This document shows, in pieces, positions 17,977 through 26,060 of a DNA stretch of 64,000 nt (its first letter is position 1; every line of letters starts with the position of its first letter). The notes under the pieces were generated by a model. It ran no database searches and was not told where the DNA came from. It saw only the letters and a program-made list of their open reading frames with translations. The DNA lies in assembly GCF_900117415.1 (NCBI RefSeq), contig NZ_FPEI01000006.1, positions 1,736,001-1,800,000 on the forward strand. The letters run 5' to 3'. The DNA comes from Hyphomicrobium sp. CS1BSMeth3 (GTDB lineage: Bacteria > Pseudomonadota > Alphaproteobacteria > Rhizobiales > Hyphomicrobiaceae). The position numbers were made by a program, and so were the translations under genes.

Positions 17977-19077
17977 CTAGATATTCGAGGGACGCTTGCG
18001 GAACATGTCGCGCGTTTCGAAGATGATTTTCAGCACCTTCTGCGTCGGCTCGTCCTTGGTCTGCATCTTCTCGAGGGCCTCGTAGGCGGCCTTCTCGTAG
18101 TACTGGACGTCCGCCGGCGGCAGCGAGTTGAACTTCACACCGGCGTCCTTCATGATCTGGACGCACTTGGCGCTCTCGGCCGTGGAGGTCGTCGCACGCT
18201 CGACGGCGTAGATGCGCGTGACGATGTTCATGACCTCCTGGAGGTCCTTCGGCAGGCGGTTGTACGCCCGCTGGTTCATGAACATGTCTTCCATGTCGAA
18301 CGCGATCGTGGACGGGCCGAGATAGAACTTCGCCGGCTCGTGGATCTTGTACTGGAAGAAGCCTGCCGGCGAACCCCAGTTCGACGCGTCGATGACGCCG
18401 GTCGAGAGCGCGGTGTACTGCTCCTCGCCCGGAATCGTCACGATGCTCGCACCCTTGGTCTTGAAGACCTCGGCGCCGAGACCGAAGCTGCGGATCTTGA
18501 TGCCCTTGAAGTCATCGAGCGTCTTGAGCTCCTGGCGGGACATCGTCGCGCCCCACTCGTCCGAGTACACGGGGCCGAGGAAGTGCGTGCCGTGCTTCGC
18601 GAAGGCCTCGCGGACGACGTCCAGAAGACCCGTCTCGTTCCAGAGATAGTCGTAATGGTCGAGCGTCTTGAAGGCGCCGGGAATGCCCCACGTCCAGAGC
18701 GTGAAGGGGATCTTGCCGCGCCAGTAAGGCTGCGCGCCGTAGCCGATCTCGACCACGCCCTTGCCGACGGCATCGAGCATTTCGAAGGTGGGCACGAGGG
18801 CGCCGGGCGGGAATGCCTGAATCTGAATTCGGCCGTTCGACAATTCGCTGACGCGCTTGATGTAGCGCGGAATGAGCGTCTCCCACTCGACCGTGCCCGG
18901 GCCGAGGAAGGACTGCATGCGGAAGCGGAATTCGGCCTTCTGCGCGTGAGCTTTGGTCGGTAGGCTGGCGATGGCTGCCAGTGAGGCACCTGCCAGGCCC
19001 GCCCTCACCACATCACGGCGGCGTATCTTGGCTCCGCCGACAGATCCTACGACGCGATCGTCAATGTCTTTTGACAC
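17977..19077 (-). CDS. dctP: TRAP transporter substrate-binding protein (DctP family), Tat-exported
   Basis: This 366-residue periplasmic binding protein of the DctP family captures the substrate for the TRAP system. The N-terminus carries a twin-arginine signal (IRRRDVVRAG near residues 18-27, then an Ala-rich segment ending KAHAQ), so it is exported folded. The conserved substrate-carboxylate arginine region is seen in FKGIKIRSFGLGAE. The start is GTG with GGGAGAG upstream. It heads the operon dctP-dctQ-dctM. The substrate, probably a carboxylate, cannot be deduced. A 248-base leader upstream contains a hairpin at 19128-19144. Confidence 0.92.
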   Translation of the reverse strand: MSKDIDDRVVGSVGGAKIRRRDVVRAGLAGASLAAIASLPTKAHAQKAEFRFRMQSFLGPGTVEWETLIPRYIKRVSELSNGRIQIQAFPPGALVPTFEMLDAVGKGVVEIGYGAQPYWRGKIPFTLWTWGIPGAFKTLDHYDYLWNETGLLDVVREAFAKHGTHFLGPVYSDEWGATMSRQELKTLDDFKGIKIRSFGLGAEVFKTKGASIVTIPGEEQYTALSTGVIDASNWGSPAGFFQYKIHEPAKFYLGPSTIAFDMEDMFMNQRAYNRLPKDLQEVMNIVTRIYAVERATTSTAESAKCVQIMKDAGVKFNSLPPADVQYYEKAAYEALEKMQTKDEPTQKVLKIIFETRDMFRKRPSNI

Positions 19078-19325
19078 GGTTCTCTCCCTGGGGGTCCAAT
19101 TGGCTCTCGAGCTCGTTCAATGGCCCGCCGGCAGTGCGCCACTGCCGCCCCTCCCTTTGCTAATAACTCGTAGAATGATTTTCCGTCGGCATCAATGCTG
19201 TAAGCGCACGAAGACTGCCGTCCATCCCAGCGCGCATGCCTGGCCGCGCGGACGGCACAGGAATAGCTCTGCACGTAGAGCGGGAGCCATAAAATTGGCC
19301 CGGCAGCAAGGACCTGGCACGTCGC

Positions 19326-20402
19326 TCAGCGGCCTTTGTCCTTGGCGAGCGTGCGCGCGGAGTAGCGCGCATTGCCGAGCCCGGTGCCGATGGTCAGGAT
19401 GCCCCAATGCTTGCGCTTCTGCGCCCGCGGCAGGTGGCTCAGCCCCTGCACCACGGCGTCGTTGTGCATCACGATCATGGTCTCGTGATCGCCGATCTTC
19501 GGAATGCTCTCCGTGACCGCCGTCGGGAAGTTGAAGCGGCTGCTTTCCCAATTGCCGGGCAGGTTCTGCGCGCCGCGCGCAATGCTGCCGTCAGGCTCGA
19601 TCACGCCGGGGCATCCGATGCCCACGACGGGCGCGAGCGAAAGCTTCTCCTTCCGCGCGCTCTTGATGAGCGATTGCAGCAGGTCCGTCAGGTGCTCGAT
19701 GGTCTCCGTTCGCGAGACCTTCTCGTCGGCATGGCGCCACAGGTGGGATTCAGCAACGCGCGCCGCGGAGAGATCCTTGGCCTTTCCGAGGCGCAGCTCG
19801 ACAATGCCGGCGCGGATGTTTGTCCCGCCGATGTCGACAGCGAGGATGCCGTCATGACCTTCGAGCATCCACGCAGGCAGCAGGTGCGCCGCGCCGATCA
19901 ATCCGGCTTCATCCGGATCATGCTCGATGAGCTCGAGGTCCACATCCAGATCGTCGGCCTTGAGAAGCGTACCGGCGCGTCCGATTGCCAGCTCCCCGAT
20001 CCGGCTCGCGCGGAACCCGCCGCCGAAGACGATACACTCCGTCCCGGCCCAGGCCTTGTTCTTGAGAAATCGGCGGAGCACTTTGGCGAGTGCCTGCGCG
20101 TAGTCCTCGATGGCGCTCAGGATGATGCCGGCAGCTTCGACCGATCCGCTCGCGAGCAACTGATCGAGCTGCTTCTTGCTGATGTCGGCCGTCTTGGTAT
20201 CGCCGAGCGGGTCCTCGCCCGAGACTGATTTATGGTGCTTGCGCCAATCGTCGAGCGCCTCGCGAAAGGCATCCCGTCGCGCCTTGTCGCCGATGAAGCC
20301 ATCGGCATCCTCGAGCTCCAGGTTGTAGCTGTCGACCGTGACGCTCGGGAGCGTGGCGGCGCCGTGGGTCGGAAGCGTCAGGCGTTCGGCGTTCTCGGCC
20401 AT
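19326..20402 (-). CDS. ROK-family sugar kinase-like protein, circularly permuted
   Basis: This 358-residue protein has the motifs of ROK-family (glucokinase-like) proteins but in rotated order. Residues 1-180 match the usual C-terminal half: helix EAAGIILSAIEDYAQALAK, CIVFGGGFRAS (GGG at 127-129) and EAGLIGAAHLL (170-172). Residues 185-345 match the usual N-terminal half: phosphate-1 motif LAVDIGGTNIRAG (DIGGT at 190-194), GIGCPG (261-266), NLPG (280-283), the catalytic-base region MHNDAVVQG (Asp315) and phosphate-2 ILTIGTGLGNA (GTG at 339-341). The zinc-binding CxCGxxGC motif that should follow is absent. Likely a cytoplasmic ATP-dependent kinase or a former one. Transcribed alone, upstream of the TRAP operon on the same strand. 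Confidence 0.8.
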   Translation of the reverse strand: MAENAERLTLPTHGAATLPSVTVDSYNLELEDADGFIGDKARRDAFREALDDWRKHHKSVSGEDPLGDTKTADISKKQLDQLLASGSVEAAGIILSAIEDYAQALAKVLRRFLKNKAWAGTECIVFGGGFRASRIGELAIGRAGTLLKADDLDVDLELIEHDPDEAGLIGAAHLLPAWMLEGHDGILAVDIGGTNIRAGIVELRLGKAKDLSAARVAESHLWRHADEKVSRTETIEHLTDLLQSLIKSARKEKLSLAPVVGIGCPGVIEPDGSIARGAQNLPGNWESSRFNFPTAVTESIPKIGDHETMIVMHNDAVVQGLSHLPRAQKRKHWGILTIGTGLGNARYSARTLAKDKGR

Positions 20403-20658
20403 TCGAAGATCTCGGCTGCTCTGGGGGATCGGGGGTGCGCGGAACGAGCCGCACTCTGCTGGTGGTGAACGGCCGGGCGCACGGTCAGGTTCCCCGCCTC
20501 ACCGCCGGAAAGCCCGACGTCTGAGAATGCGACGCGAGCCGCGCTGGACCCATTGGCGCGCCCGGGCGGACGGTAACCATCCCTCAGTCTCGAACGCCCA
20601 CTTGCCCCCGCCACCCTGGCGCGCGATAACCTGCGCGCCTTCATTAGGAAACTGAACA

Positions 20659-21702
20659 ATGATCGAGCTCAAACCGCGCGTCTTCTCCGGCATGCAGCCC
20701 ACAGGCAGCCTGCACCTCGGCAATTATCTGGGTGCGCTCATCAACTGGGTGGCCATGCAGAAGACGCACGAGTGCATCTACTGCGTCGTGGACCTGCACG
20801 CGATCACCGCCGAATGGCTCGAGCCCGAGGAGCTGCGCCAGTCGATCCGCCGCGCCGCCGCGGCCTACATCGCCTGCGGCATCGACCCCAAGTCCAGCAT
20901 CCTCTTCAACCAGAGCCAGGTGACCGAGCACGCCGAGCTCGCATGGATCTTCAATTGCGTCGCCCGCCTCGGCTGGCTCAATCGCATGACGCAGTTCAAG
21001 GAGAAGGCCGGCAAGGACCGTGAGAACGCCTCGGTCGGCCTCTACGCCTATCCGAACCTCATGGCGGCGGACATTCTCGTCTACCGCGGCACGCACGTGC
21101 CCGTCGGCGAGGACCAGAAGCAGCACCTCGAGCTCGCCCGCGACATCGCCCAGAAGTTCAACAACGACTGGCGTGAAGCGATCGTCGCCAAAGGCTACGC
21201 GGACGGCATGTTCTTTCCGCAGCCCGAGCCGATCATCCTCGGGCCTGCGACACGCGTCATGAGCCTTCGCGACGGCACGAAGAAGATGTCGAAGTCGGAC
21301 CCTTCCGATCTCTCCCGCATCAACCTGACGGACGATGCCGAGGCCATCGCGCGGAAGATCCAGAGGGCGAAGACGGACCCAGATGCGCTGCCCTCCGAGC
21401 CCAAAGGCCTCGAAGGCCGTCCCGAGGCCGACAATCTGACGGGCATCTATGCCGCGCTCGCCGGCACGACGCAGGAAGCTGTCCTGAAGGAGTTCGGGGG
21501 CGGACAGTTCTCGACCTTCAAAAAGGCGCTCGCCGATGTGGCCGTGGCTAAGCTCGCGCCGATCACGTCCGAGATGACCCGCCTCTCCGCCGATCCGGCC
21601 GAGATCGACCGCATTCTGGCCGATGGCGCCCGTCGCGCCCGGGCAATTGCCCATCCGATCCTGAATGAGGTCAAAGACATCGTCGGCTTTGTCCGTTCGT
21701 GA
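20659..21702 (+). CDS. trpS: Tryptophanyl-tRNA synthetase
   Basis: This 347-residue class I synthetase charges tRNA-Trp. The HIGH-type motif is [13 protein letters not shown] (near residues 14-26) and the KMSKS motif is KKMSKSD. It has the full family length. AGGAA lies 9 bases before the ATG. It heads a plus-strand run (trpS, usp, nfuA, nitroreductase, tsaB, rimI) that is a usual alphaproteobacterial order, and is followed by a 9-bp GC hairpin before usp. Confidence 0.97.
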   Translation: MIELKPRVFSGMQPTGSLHLGNYLGALINWVAMQKTHECIYCVVDLHAITAEWLEPEELRQSIRRAAAAYIACGIDPKSSILFNQSQVTEHAELAWIFNCVARLGWLNRMTQFKEKAGKDRENASVGLYAYPNLMAADILVYRGTHVPVGEDQKQHLELARDIAQKFNNDWREAIVAKGYADGMFFPQPEPIILGPATRVMSLRDGTKKMSKSDPSDLSRINLTDDAEAIARKIQRAKTDPDALPSEPKGLEGRPEADNLTGIYAALAGTTQEAVLKEFGGGQFSTFKKALADVAVAKLAPITSEMTRLSADPAEIDRILADGARRARAIAHPILNEVKDIVGFVRS

Positions 21703-21728
21703 TAGGATCGGTCGAAGTAAGTTGATGC

Positions 21729-21753
21729 CGGGCGCGCAAACTTCGCGCGCCCG
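21729..21753 (+). terminator. GC hairpin between trpS and usp
   Basis: A perfect 9-bp stem CGGGCGCGC (21729-21737) / GCGCGCCCG (21745-21753) with a 7-base loop. No U-tract follows, so it may be a weak terminator or a message-stability element rather than a full stop. Confidence 0.45.
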
Positions 21754-21773
21754 CAAACACGACAGGTCACGCC

Positions 21774-22277
21774 ATGGCCAAGCAGAGACGGGTCTTCGAG
21801 CAAGGGCACCACAGGAAATTCCTGGTGGTCGTCGACGAGTCGTCGGAGGTCGAGTCGGCGCTCTTCTACGCGGCGCTGCGCATCTCGCATACGAGCGGGC
21901 GCCTCCTGCTCCTCTATGTCATCGAGCCGCAGGAATATCAGCACTGGGCCGGCATCCGTCAGGTGCAGCTCGAGGAAGAAACCAACAAGGCCAAGGCGCT
22001 TTTCCGCCTTATGCGGCGCAAGCTCAACAACGCCGGTTTCGAGGCGCTGGAGCATGAGGAGGTCATCCTCGAGGGCAACAAATCCGAGCAGATCGTGAAG
22101 CTCATCGAGGACGATGAAGACGTCGCGATCCTCGTCCTCGGCGCCTCCACGGATCCCAAGGGACCGGGGCCGCTCGTCTCGTCCATCGGCTCGGGGCAGA
22201 TGGCGGGCAATTTCAACGTGCCGATCACCATCGTGCCCGGCAATCTCGGCCTCGAAGACCTGAAAGCCTTCGCCTGA
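21774..22277 (+). CDS. Universal stress protein (UspA family)
   Basis: A 167-residue UspA-family protein with an adenine-nucleotide-binding fold. The N-terminal KFLVVVDESSE strand and the C-terminal LGASTDPKGPGPLVSSIGSGQMAGN read as the G-2X-G-9X-G(S/T) ATP-binding motif, followed by VPITIVPGN. A highly charged amphipathic middle region (KANLEEE type, VQLEEETNKAKALFRLMRRKL) is usual in the alphaproteobacterial members. It likely acts in stress survival; the target is unknown. It lies 71 bases after trpS. Confidence 0.9.
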   Translation: MAKQRRVFEQGHHRKFLVVVDESSEVESALFYAALRISHTSGRLLLLYVIEPQEYQHWAGIRQVQLEEETNKAKALFRLMRRKLNNAGFEALEHEEVILEGNKSEQIVKLIEDDEDVAILVLGASTDPKGPGPLVSSIGSGQMAGNFNVPITIVPGNLGLEDLKAFA

Positions 22278-22368
22278 GCCGGTCCGCACGCGGCCGGGCG
22301 CTTTTGCCGCCCTTCCGGCGTTGATTGGCAGACCTGCTGCGCCTAAATGGTTAGGCAGCAAGTCGGGT

Positions 22369-22397
22369 TTGACGCCGCCCGCCCCCTAGACTAGAAA
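22369..22397 (+). promoter_or_regulatory. Probable promoter for nfuA
   Basis: TTGACG (22369-22374) and TAGAAA (22392-22397) are 17 bases apart, 77 bases before the nfuA start. The downstream AGATTCCAAGTTTTT is AT-rich in contrast to its surroundings. Confidence 0.45.
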
Positions 22398-22473
22398 GAT
22401 TCCAAGTTTTTGGGCCGCCCGGCGGCCCCGCCGCGGCGCCATCTCAGGCGGCCGCGCAACGCAAGAGGACAAC

Positions 22474-23031
22474 ATGTTCATCCAGACAGAGCCGACCCCC
22501 AATCCGGCCACCCTCAAGTTCATCCCCGGCAAGTCGGTGCTGCCCGACGGCACAGCGGATTACCGCGACATGGACGAGGCATCGGCCTCCCCGCTCGCCC
22601 AGCGCCTGTTCGCCATCGACGGCGTGCGCGGCGTGTTCCTCGGCTCGGACTTCATCTCCGTGACTAAGGGCGACGGCGAGTGGCAGCACCTCAAGCCCGC
22701 AATCCTCGGCGCGATCATGGAGCACTACATGTCCGGCGCGCCGGTCATGGAGGGTGGCGAGGACGGCGAGGCTCTTCCCGGCGGCGACTACGACCCCGCC
22801 GACGAGGAGACGGTCAAAGCCATCAAGGAGCTGCTGGATACGCGCGTGCGCCCGGCTGTGGCCAATGACGGCGGCGATATCACGTTCCATGGCTTCCGCG
22901 AGGGCATCGTCTACCTGCACATGCGCGGCGCCTGCGCGGGCTGCCCGAGCTCGACGGCGACGCTGCGCGGCGGCATCGAGCGCCTGCTGCAGCATTTCCT
23001 GCCTGAAGTTCAGGAAGTCCGGCCGGTCTGA
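22474..23031 (+). CDS. nfuA: Nfu-type iron-sulfur cluster carrier protein
   Basis: This 185-residue protein has an N-terminal Nfu domain (FIQTEPTPNPATLKFIPG, about residues 1-90) and a C-terminal NifU-like domain (about 110-185) with the cluster-binding CxxC at Cys154/Cys157 (GACAGCPSS). It carries [4Fe-4S] clusters to client enzymes. AAGAGGA lies before the ATG and a strong terminator follows, so it is probably a single-gene unit. It is the general maturation protein, not a nitrogen-fixation gene. Confidence 0.94.
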   Translation: MFIQTEPTPNPATLKFIPGKSVLPDGTADYRDMDEASASPLAQRLFAIDGVRGVFLGSDFISVTKGDGEWQHLKPAILGAIMEHYMSGAPVMEGGEDGEALPGGDYDPADEETVKAIKELLDTRVRPAVANDGGDITFHGFREGIVYLHMRGACAGCPSSTATLRGGIERLLQHFLPEVQEVRPV

Positions 23032-23053
23032 CCGACGGATCCCAGAAATGAAG

Positions 23054-23082
23054 AAGCCCCGCCGTTGCGGGGCTTTTTTGTT
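23054..23082 (+). terminator. Intrinsic terminator of nfuA
   Basis: A perfect 9-bp stem AAGCCCCGC (23054-23062) / GCGGGGCTT (23067-23075), with a CGTT loop and six T residues directly after the stem. Confidence 0.92.
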
Positions 23083-23209
23083 TATAAGCCTCGCAGAAAT
23101 TAGCGGTGCACTTTTCGCGCGCGACACCGCATGATGCGCCGGATCGGCGCGTCGTGCCTTCATAGGCTGCCGCCACTCTCATGTGCCTAGGAAACTGCAG
23201 GAGACCCTT

Positions 23210-23803
23210 ATGGCCTCGACCATTGATGCTGCGGCGCTCGACCAGCTCTTCCGCTCCGCACGCACGCATAACAAATTCCTCGACAAGGAAGTGCCGGACA
23301 GCCTGCTCAAGCAGGTGGTGGAACTCGCCCAGCTCGGCCCCACCAGCGCCAACAGCCAGCCCGCACGCTACGTCTTCGTGAAATCCGCGGAGGCCAAGGC
23401 GCTTCTCAAGCCGCACCTCTCGGAAGGCAACCGCGACAAGACCATTGCCGCGCCCGTGACAGCGATCGTGGCGCACGATCTCGAGTTCTACGAGAACCTG
23501 CCGCGCACCTTCCCACACAACCAAGCGGCGAAGAGCTGGTTCACCGGCAATGCCGCCTTCACCGAAGCCACCGCCTTCCGAAATGGCTCGCTGCAGGGTG
23601 CCTATTTCATTCTCGCGGCACGCGCCCTCGGCCTCGATACCGGCCCCATGTCCGGCTACAATCAGGCCGGCGTCGACGCGGCGTTCTTCCCCGACGGGAA
23701 GCTCAAATCCAACTTCCTGATCAATATCGGCTACGGCGATCCCTCGGCGCTGCTGGGCCGGCTCCCGCGCCTGGCGTTCGACGAGGTGGCCAAGATCATC
23801 TAG
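23210..23803 (+). CDS. Nitroreductase-family NADH dehydrogenase (RutE/malonic semialdehyde reductase-like)
   Basis: A 197-residue flavin oxidoreductase of the subgroup that contains RutE (malonic semialdehyde reductase). Typical stretches are [45 protein letters not shown]-type (here [15 protein letters not shown]) and [12 protein letters not shown] near the end. The start at 23210 follows GCAGGAGA; an upstream in-frame ATG at 23183 lacks such a site. No rut genes are near, so the pyrimidine-catabolic role is only one possibility. Its stop lies 9 bases before tsaB, suggesting co-transcription. Confidence 0.87.
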   Translation: MASTIDAAALDQLFRSARTHNKFLDKEVPDSLLKQVVELAQLGPTSANSQPARYVFVKSAEAKALLKPHLSEGNRDKTIAAPVTAIVAHDLEFYENLPRTFPHNQAAKSWFTGNAAFTEATAFRNGSLQGAYFILAARALGLDTGPMSGYNQAGVDAAFFPDGKLKSNFLINIGYGDPSALLGRLPRLAFDEVAKII

Positions 23804-23812
23804 GGTGGCCAT

Positions 23813-24508
23813 ATGGCCATTCTAGCATTCGACACCTGCCTCGGTGCCGTGTCCGTTGCGCTCCGCTATCGCGCGGCAAACGGGGATTGGCTCATCCGTG
23901 AAGCCTATGAGGCGCGCCAGACCGGTCACGCCGAGCGGCTCATGCCGATGATTGCGGAGGTCATGGCGTCCGCCGGCCGGGATTTCACGCAGGTCGAGCG
24001 CTTCGCGGTGACCGTCGGCCCCGGCACCTTTACCGGCGTGCGGGTTGGCGTGGCGGCAGCGCGGGCCTTTGCGCTGTCGGCTGGTCGACCGGTCGTCGGC
24101 ATCCCGAGCCTCGAAGTCATCGCCGCCCGCGCGCGCCACGTGCTCGGCCCTTCTGCGGCAACGCGCGCGCTGCTGGTCGCCACGGACGCCCGGCGGGGCG
24201 CGCTCTATTGCGCGCTCCATGGGGCCCCGAACAGCCCAGGCGCCCCCGCCCTCCTCACGGCCGAAGCGGCTGCCGCACTTGCATTGGAGCACGACGCCCT
24301 CGTCATCGGCTCTGGCGGCCCCCTCGCCGCTGAAGCCGCTGCGGCGGCCGGGCGAACCATCACGACCGAGCTGCCAGCCATCGAGCCACACGCGCGCTTT
24401 CTCGCCATGCTCGCCGCCGACCGCCTACCTTCCGCCACGGTAAGCCCGCTTTATCTGCGCGCACCCGACGTGAAGCCACAGCCTGAGCCCGTTGCGAGAC
24501 GTCCATGA
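23813..24508 (+). CDS. tsaB: tRNA threonylcarbamoyladenosine biosynthesis protein TsaB
   Basis: This 231-residue protein is TsaB, the dimerisation partner of TsaD in making t6A37 in ANN-decoding tRNAs. It shows the ASKHA-type start LAFDTCLGAVSVAL, the RQTGHAERLMPMI segment and VTVGPGTFTGVRVGVAAARAFA, all hallmarks of the family. The stop overlaps the rimI start (ATGA), a classical tsaB-rimI pair. Confidence 0.94.
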   Translation: MAILAFDTCLGAVSVALRYRAANGDWLIREAYEARQTGHAERLMPMIAEVMASAGRDFTQVERFAVTVGPGTFTGVRVGVAAARAFALSAGRPVVGIPSLEVIAARARHVLGPSAATRALLVATDARRGALYCALHGAPNSPGAPALLTAEAAAALALEHDALVIGSGGPLAAEAAAAAGRTITTELPAIEPHARFLAMLAADRLPSATVSPLYLRAPDVKPQPEPVARRP

Positions 24509-24984
24509 GTAGCCCGACGAGCCCTCCGATCAGCCTGCTCTGGGCTTCGCCCGAGGATTCGAAGGCCATCGCGGCGCTTCATGCCAAGCTCTTCCCGACA
24601 GCCTGGGACAGCGATGCAATTCAGGCTCTGATCGAGCATCCGGCATCGCTCGCGTTGATCGCTGCGCGGCCCGGACGCGAGATCGTCGGCTTCATCATTG
24701 CCCAGATTGCTGCCGACGAGGCCGAGATCCTCACCGTCGGCGTCGCTCCCGAGAGCCAGCGTCATGGCGTCGGGCGCCAGCTCGTCGACGGTGTCGCCCG
24801 CGCCGCCGCGCGCTCGGATGCGCGCCGGCTGTTCCTCGATGTGGCTGCCGGCAATGCCCCCGCACGCGCGCTCTATACGGCCTGCGGTTTTGCGGAGATC
24901 GGGCAACGCAAAGCCTACTACACGCTCCCCGGAGGGGCCCGCGACGACGCCCTCCAGCTCGCCCGCGATCTCAAGCCGGCATGA
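24505..24984 (+). CDS. rimI: Ribosomal protein S18-alanine N-acetyltransferase
   Basis: A 159-residue GNAT acetyltransferase. The acetyl-CoA-binding motif VAPESQRHGVGRQL follows the strand ILTVGV, and the C-terminal NAPARALYTACGFAEIGQRKAYY matches RimI. RimI acetylates the N-terminal alanine of protein S18. It is translationally coupled to tsaB by a four-base overlap. In other alphaproteobacteria fur or miaB commonly follows; here a NIPSNAP protein does. Confidence 0.92.
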   Translation: MSSPTSPPISLLWASPEDSKAIAALHAKLFPTAWDSDAIQALIEHPASLALIAARPGREIVGFIIAQIAADEAEILTVGVAPESQRHGVGRQLVDGVARAAARSDARRLFLDVAAGNAPARALYTACGFAEIGQRKAYYTLPGGARDDALQLARDLKPA

Positions 24985-25089
24985 GATTTTCGCTCATTTG
25001 GGCCGCTCGCAGCCTGGATGACAACGGCGAACCGGCAGCCTATCGTGCCGGCCATCCCATCTGACAGACAACATCCTGGAGGAAAGCCC

Positions 25090-25725
25090 ATGATCAATGA
25101 GCTGCGCATTTACACGCTCAAGGCCGGTTCGGCGCCGGAGGTCGCGAAAAATTCCGGCACCGTCGCGCGTGCCATCCGCGGCGATAACTACGGCAAGCTC
25201 GAAGGCTACTGGATCACCGAGATCGGCGCGCTGAACCAGGTCGTGCACCTGTGGACCTACGAGAGCCTCAATGATCGCGCGCGCCTCCGCGCCGAGCTGC
25301 AGAAGAACAAGCGCTGGACCGAGGAATACATCCCGCTCATCCGCCCGCATCTGGTGCGTCAGGACATCCGCCTGCTCAATCCGATCATTCCGCTCAGGGC
25401 CCCCGCGACGACCGGCAACGTCTACGAGCTGCGCTACTACCGCACGCGTCCGGGCGGTGCGAAGCCCTGGCTCGACGCTTTCACGGGCGCCCTCGACGTG
25501 CGCGAGAAGTATTCGAAGATCTCGGGCCTCTGGACCACCGAGGCCGGCCAGCCGAACGAGGTCATGCACCTCTGGGCCTATCCCGACCTCAACGCGCGCG
25601 CGAAGGCCCGCGGTGATGCCGTGAAGGATCCGGGCTGGCAGGCCTTCCTCAAGACCGGCGGCCCGCTCCTCGATGAGATGAACAACCTCATCATGCTCCC
25701 GAGCGCGCACTCGCCGGTGCAGTAA
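25090..25725 (+). CDS. NIPSNAP family protein, two tandem domains
   Basis: This 211-residue cytoplasmic protein contains two NIPSNAP (dimeric ferredoxin-like) domains: ELRIYTLKAGSAPEV...HLWTYESL and, after residue 115, ELRYYRTRPGGAKPW...HLWAYPDL. NIPSNAP proteins have no firmly assigned bacterial biochemical role. The start at 25090 has TGGAGGAAAG 5 bases upstream, better than any upstream choice. A hairpin terminator follows, then repeat locus 3. Confidence 0.9.
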   Translation: MINELRIYTLKAGSAPEVAKNSGTVARAIRGDNYGKLEGYWITEIGALNQVVHLWTYESLNDRARLRAELQKNKRWTEEYIPLIRPHLVRQDIRLLNPIIPLRAPATTGNVYELRYYRTRPGGAKPWLDAFTGALDVREKYSKISGLWTTEAGQPNEVMHLWAYPDLNARAKARGDAVKDPGWQAFLKTGGPLLDEMNNLIMLPSAHSPVQ

Positions 25726-25735
25726 GGCATACCGC

Positions 25736-25778
25736 GCCGCAGGTGAGACGATCGCGCCTGCGGCGGTGGTTTGTTTTA
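25736..25778 (+). terminator. Intrinsic terminator after the NIPSNAP gene
   Basis: CGCCGCAGG (25736-25744) pairs perfectly with CCTGCGGCG (25757-25765), followed by a T-rich stretch (GGTTTGTTTTAG). Confidence 0.75.
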
Positions 25779-25779
25779 G

Positions 25780-26052
25780 TGCCGCGGGCTGCCGGGAAGA
25801 GGTGCTGCCGCCTCCCACCATAGTGCCATGCCCGCGGCGGCAATGCCGACAGCGCGAATTCGTGGCTCCGGAGGACACCCCCGGAGCCACCGTCTTTTGT
25901 AGATTTGCGGTTCGCGGCAAGCGAGCGATCATCCCCTCTCCCCGCCCTTGCGGGGAGAGGGTTAGGGTGAGGGGCGGCGGCATACGCCAACGTCAGCGCT
26001 TGTGGCCGCCCCTCATCCCGACCTTCTCCCCGTAAGGACGGGGAGAAGGGGA
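25780..26052. repeat. Intergenic composite repeat, locus 3 (modules A-C-B)
   Basis: The 335-base gap between the convergent NIPSNAP and acyl-CoA synthetase genes (25726-26060) contains, after the terminator, module A in plus orientation (25780-25856), a short module C (25857-25912) and module B (25932-26051). Module order differs from loci 1 and 2, showing that modules assort independently. The conserved centre of module B (CATACGCCAACGTCAGCG) is clear here. No coding frame was recognised. Confidence 0.85.
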
Positions 26053-26060
26053 AAATAGGC

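Noticed and set aside
22474-23031. NifU-like protein as evidence of nitrogen fixation.
   Set aside because: The Nfu N-terminal plus NifU C-terminal architecture is the general Fe-S carrier found in non-fixing bacteria; no nif genes are in the window.
23210-23803. RutE assignment as part of a pyrimidine-degradation cluster.
   Set aside because: No rutA, B, C, D or F genes adjoin it; only subgroup resemblance can be claimed.
25780-25856. Module A considered as a riboswitch or known small RNA.
   Set aside because: It occurs at several loci in both orientations and sits at gene 3' ends rather than upstream of a common gene class; no known aptamer core was recognised.
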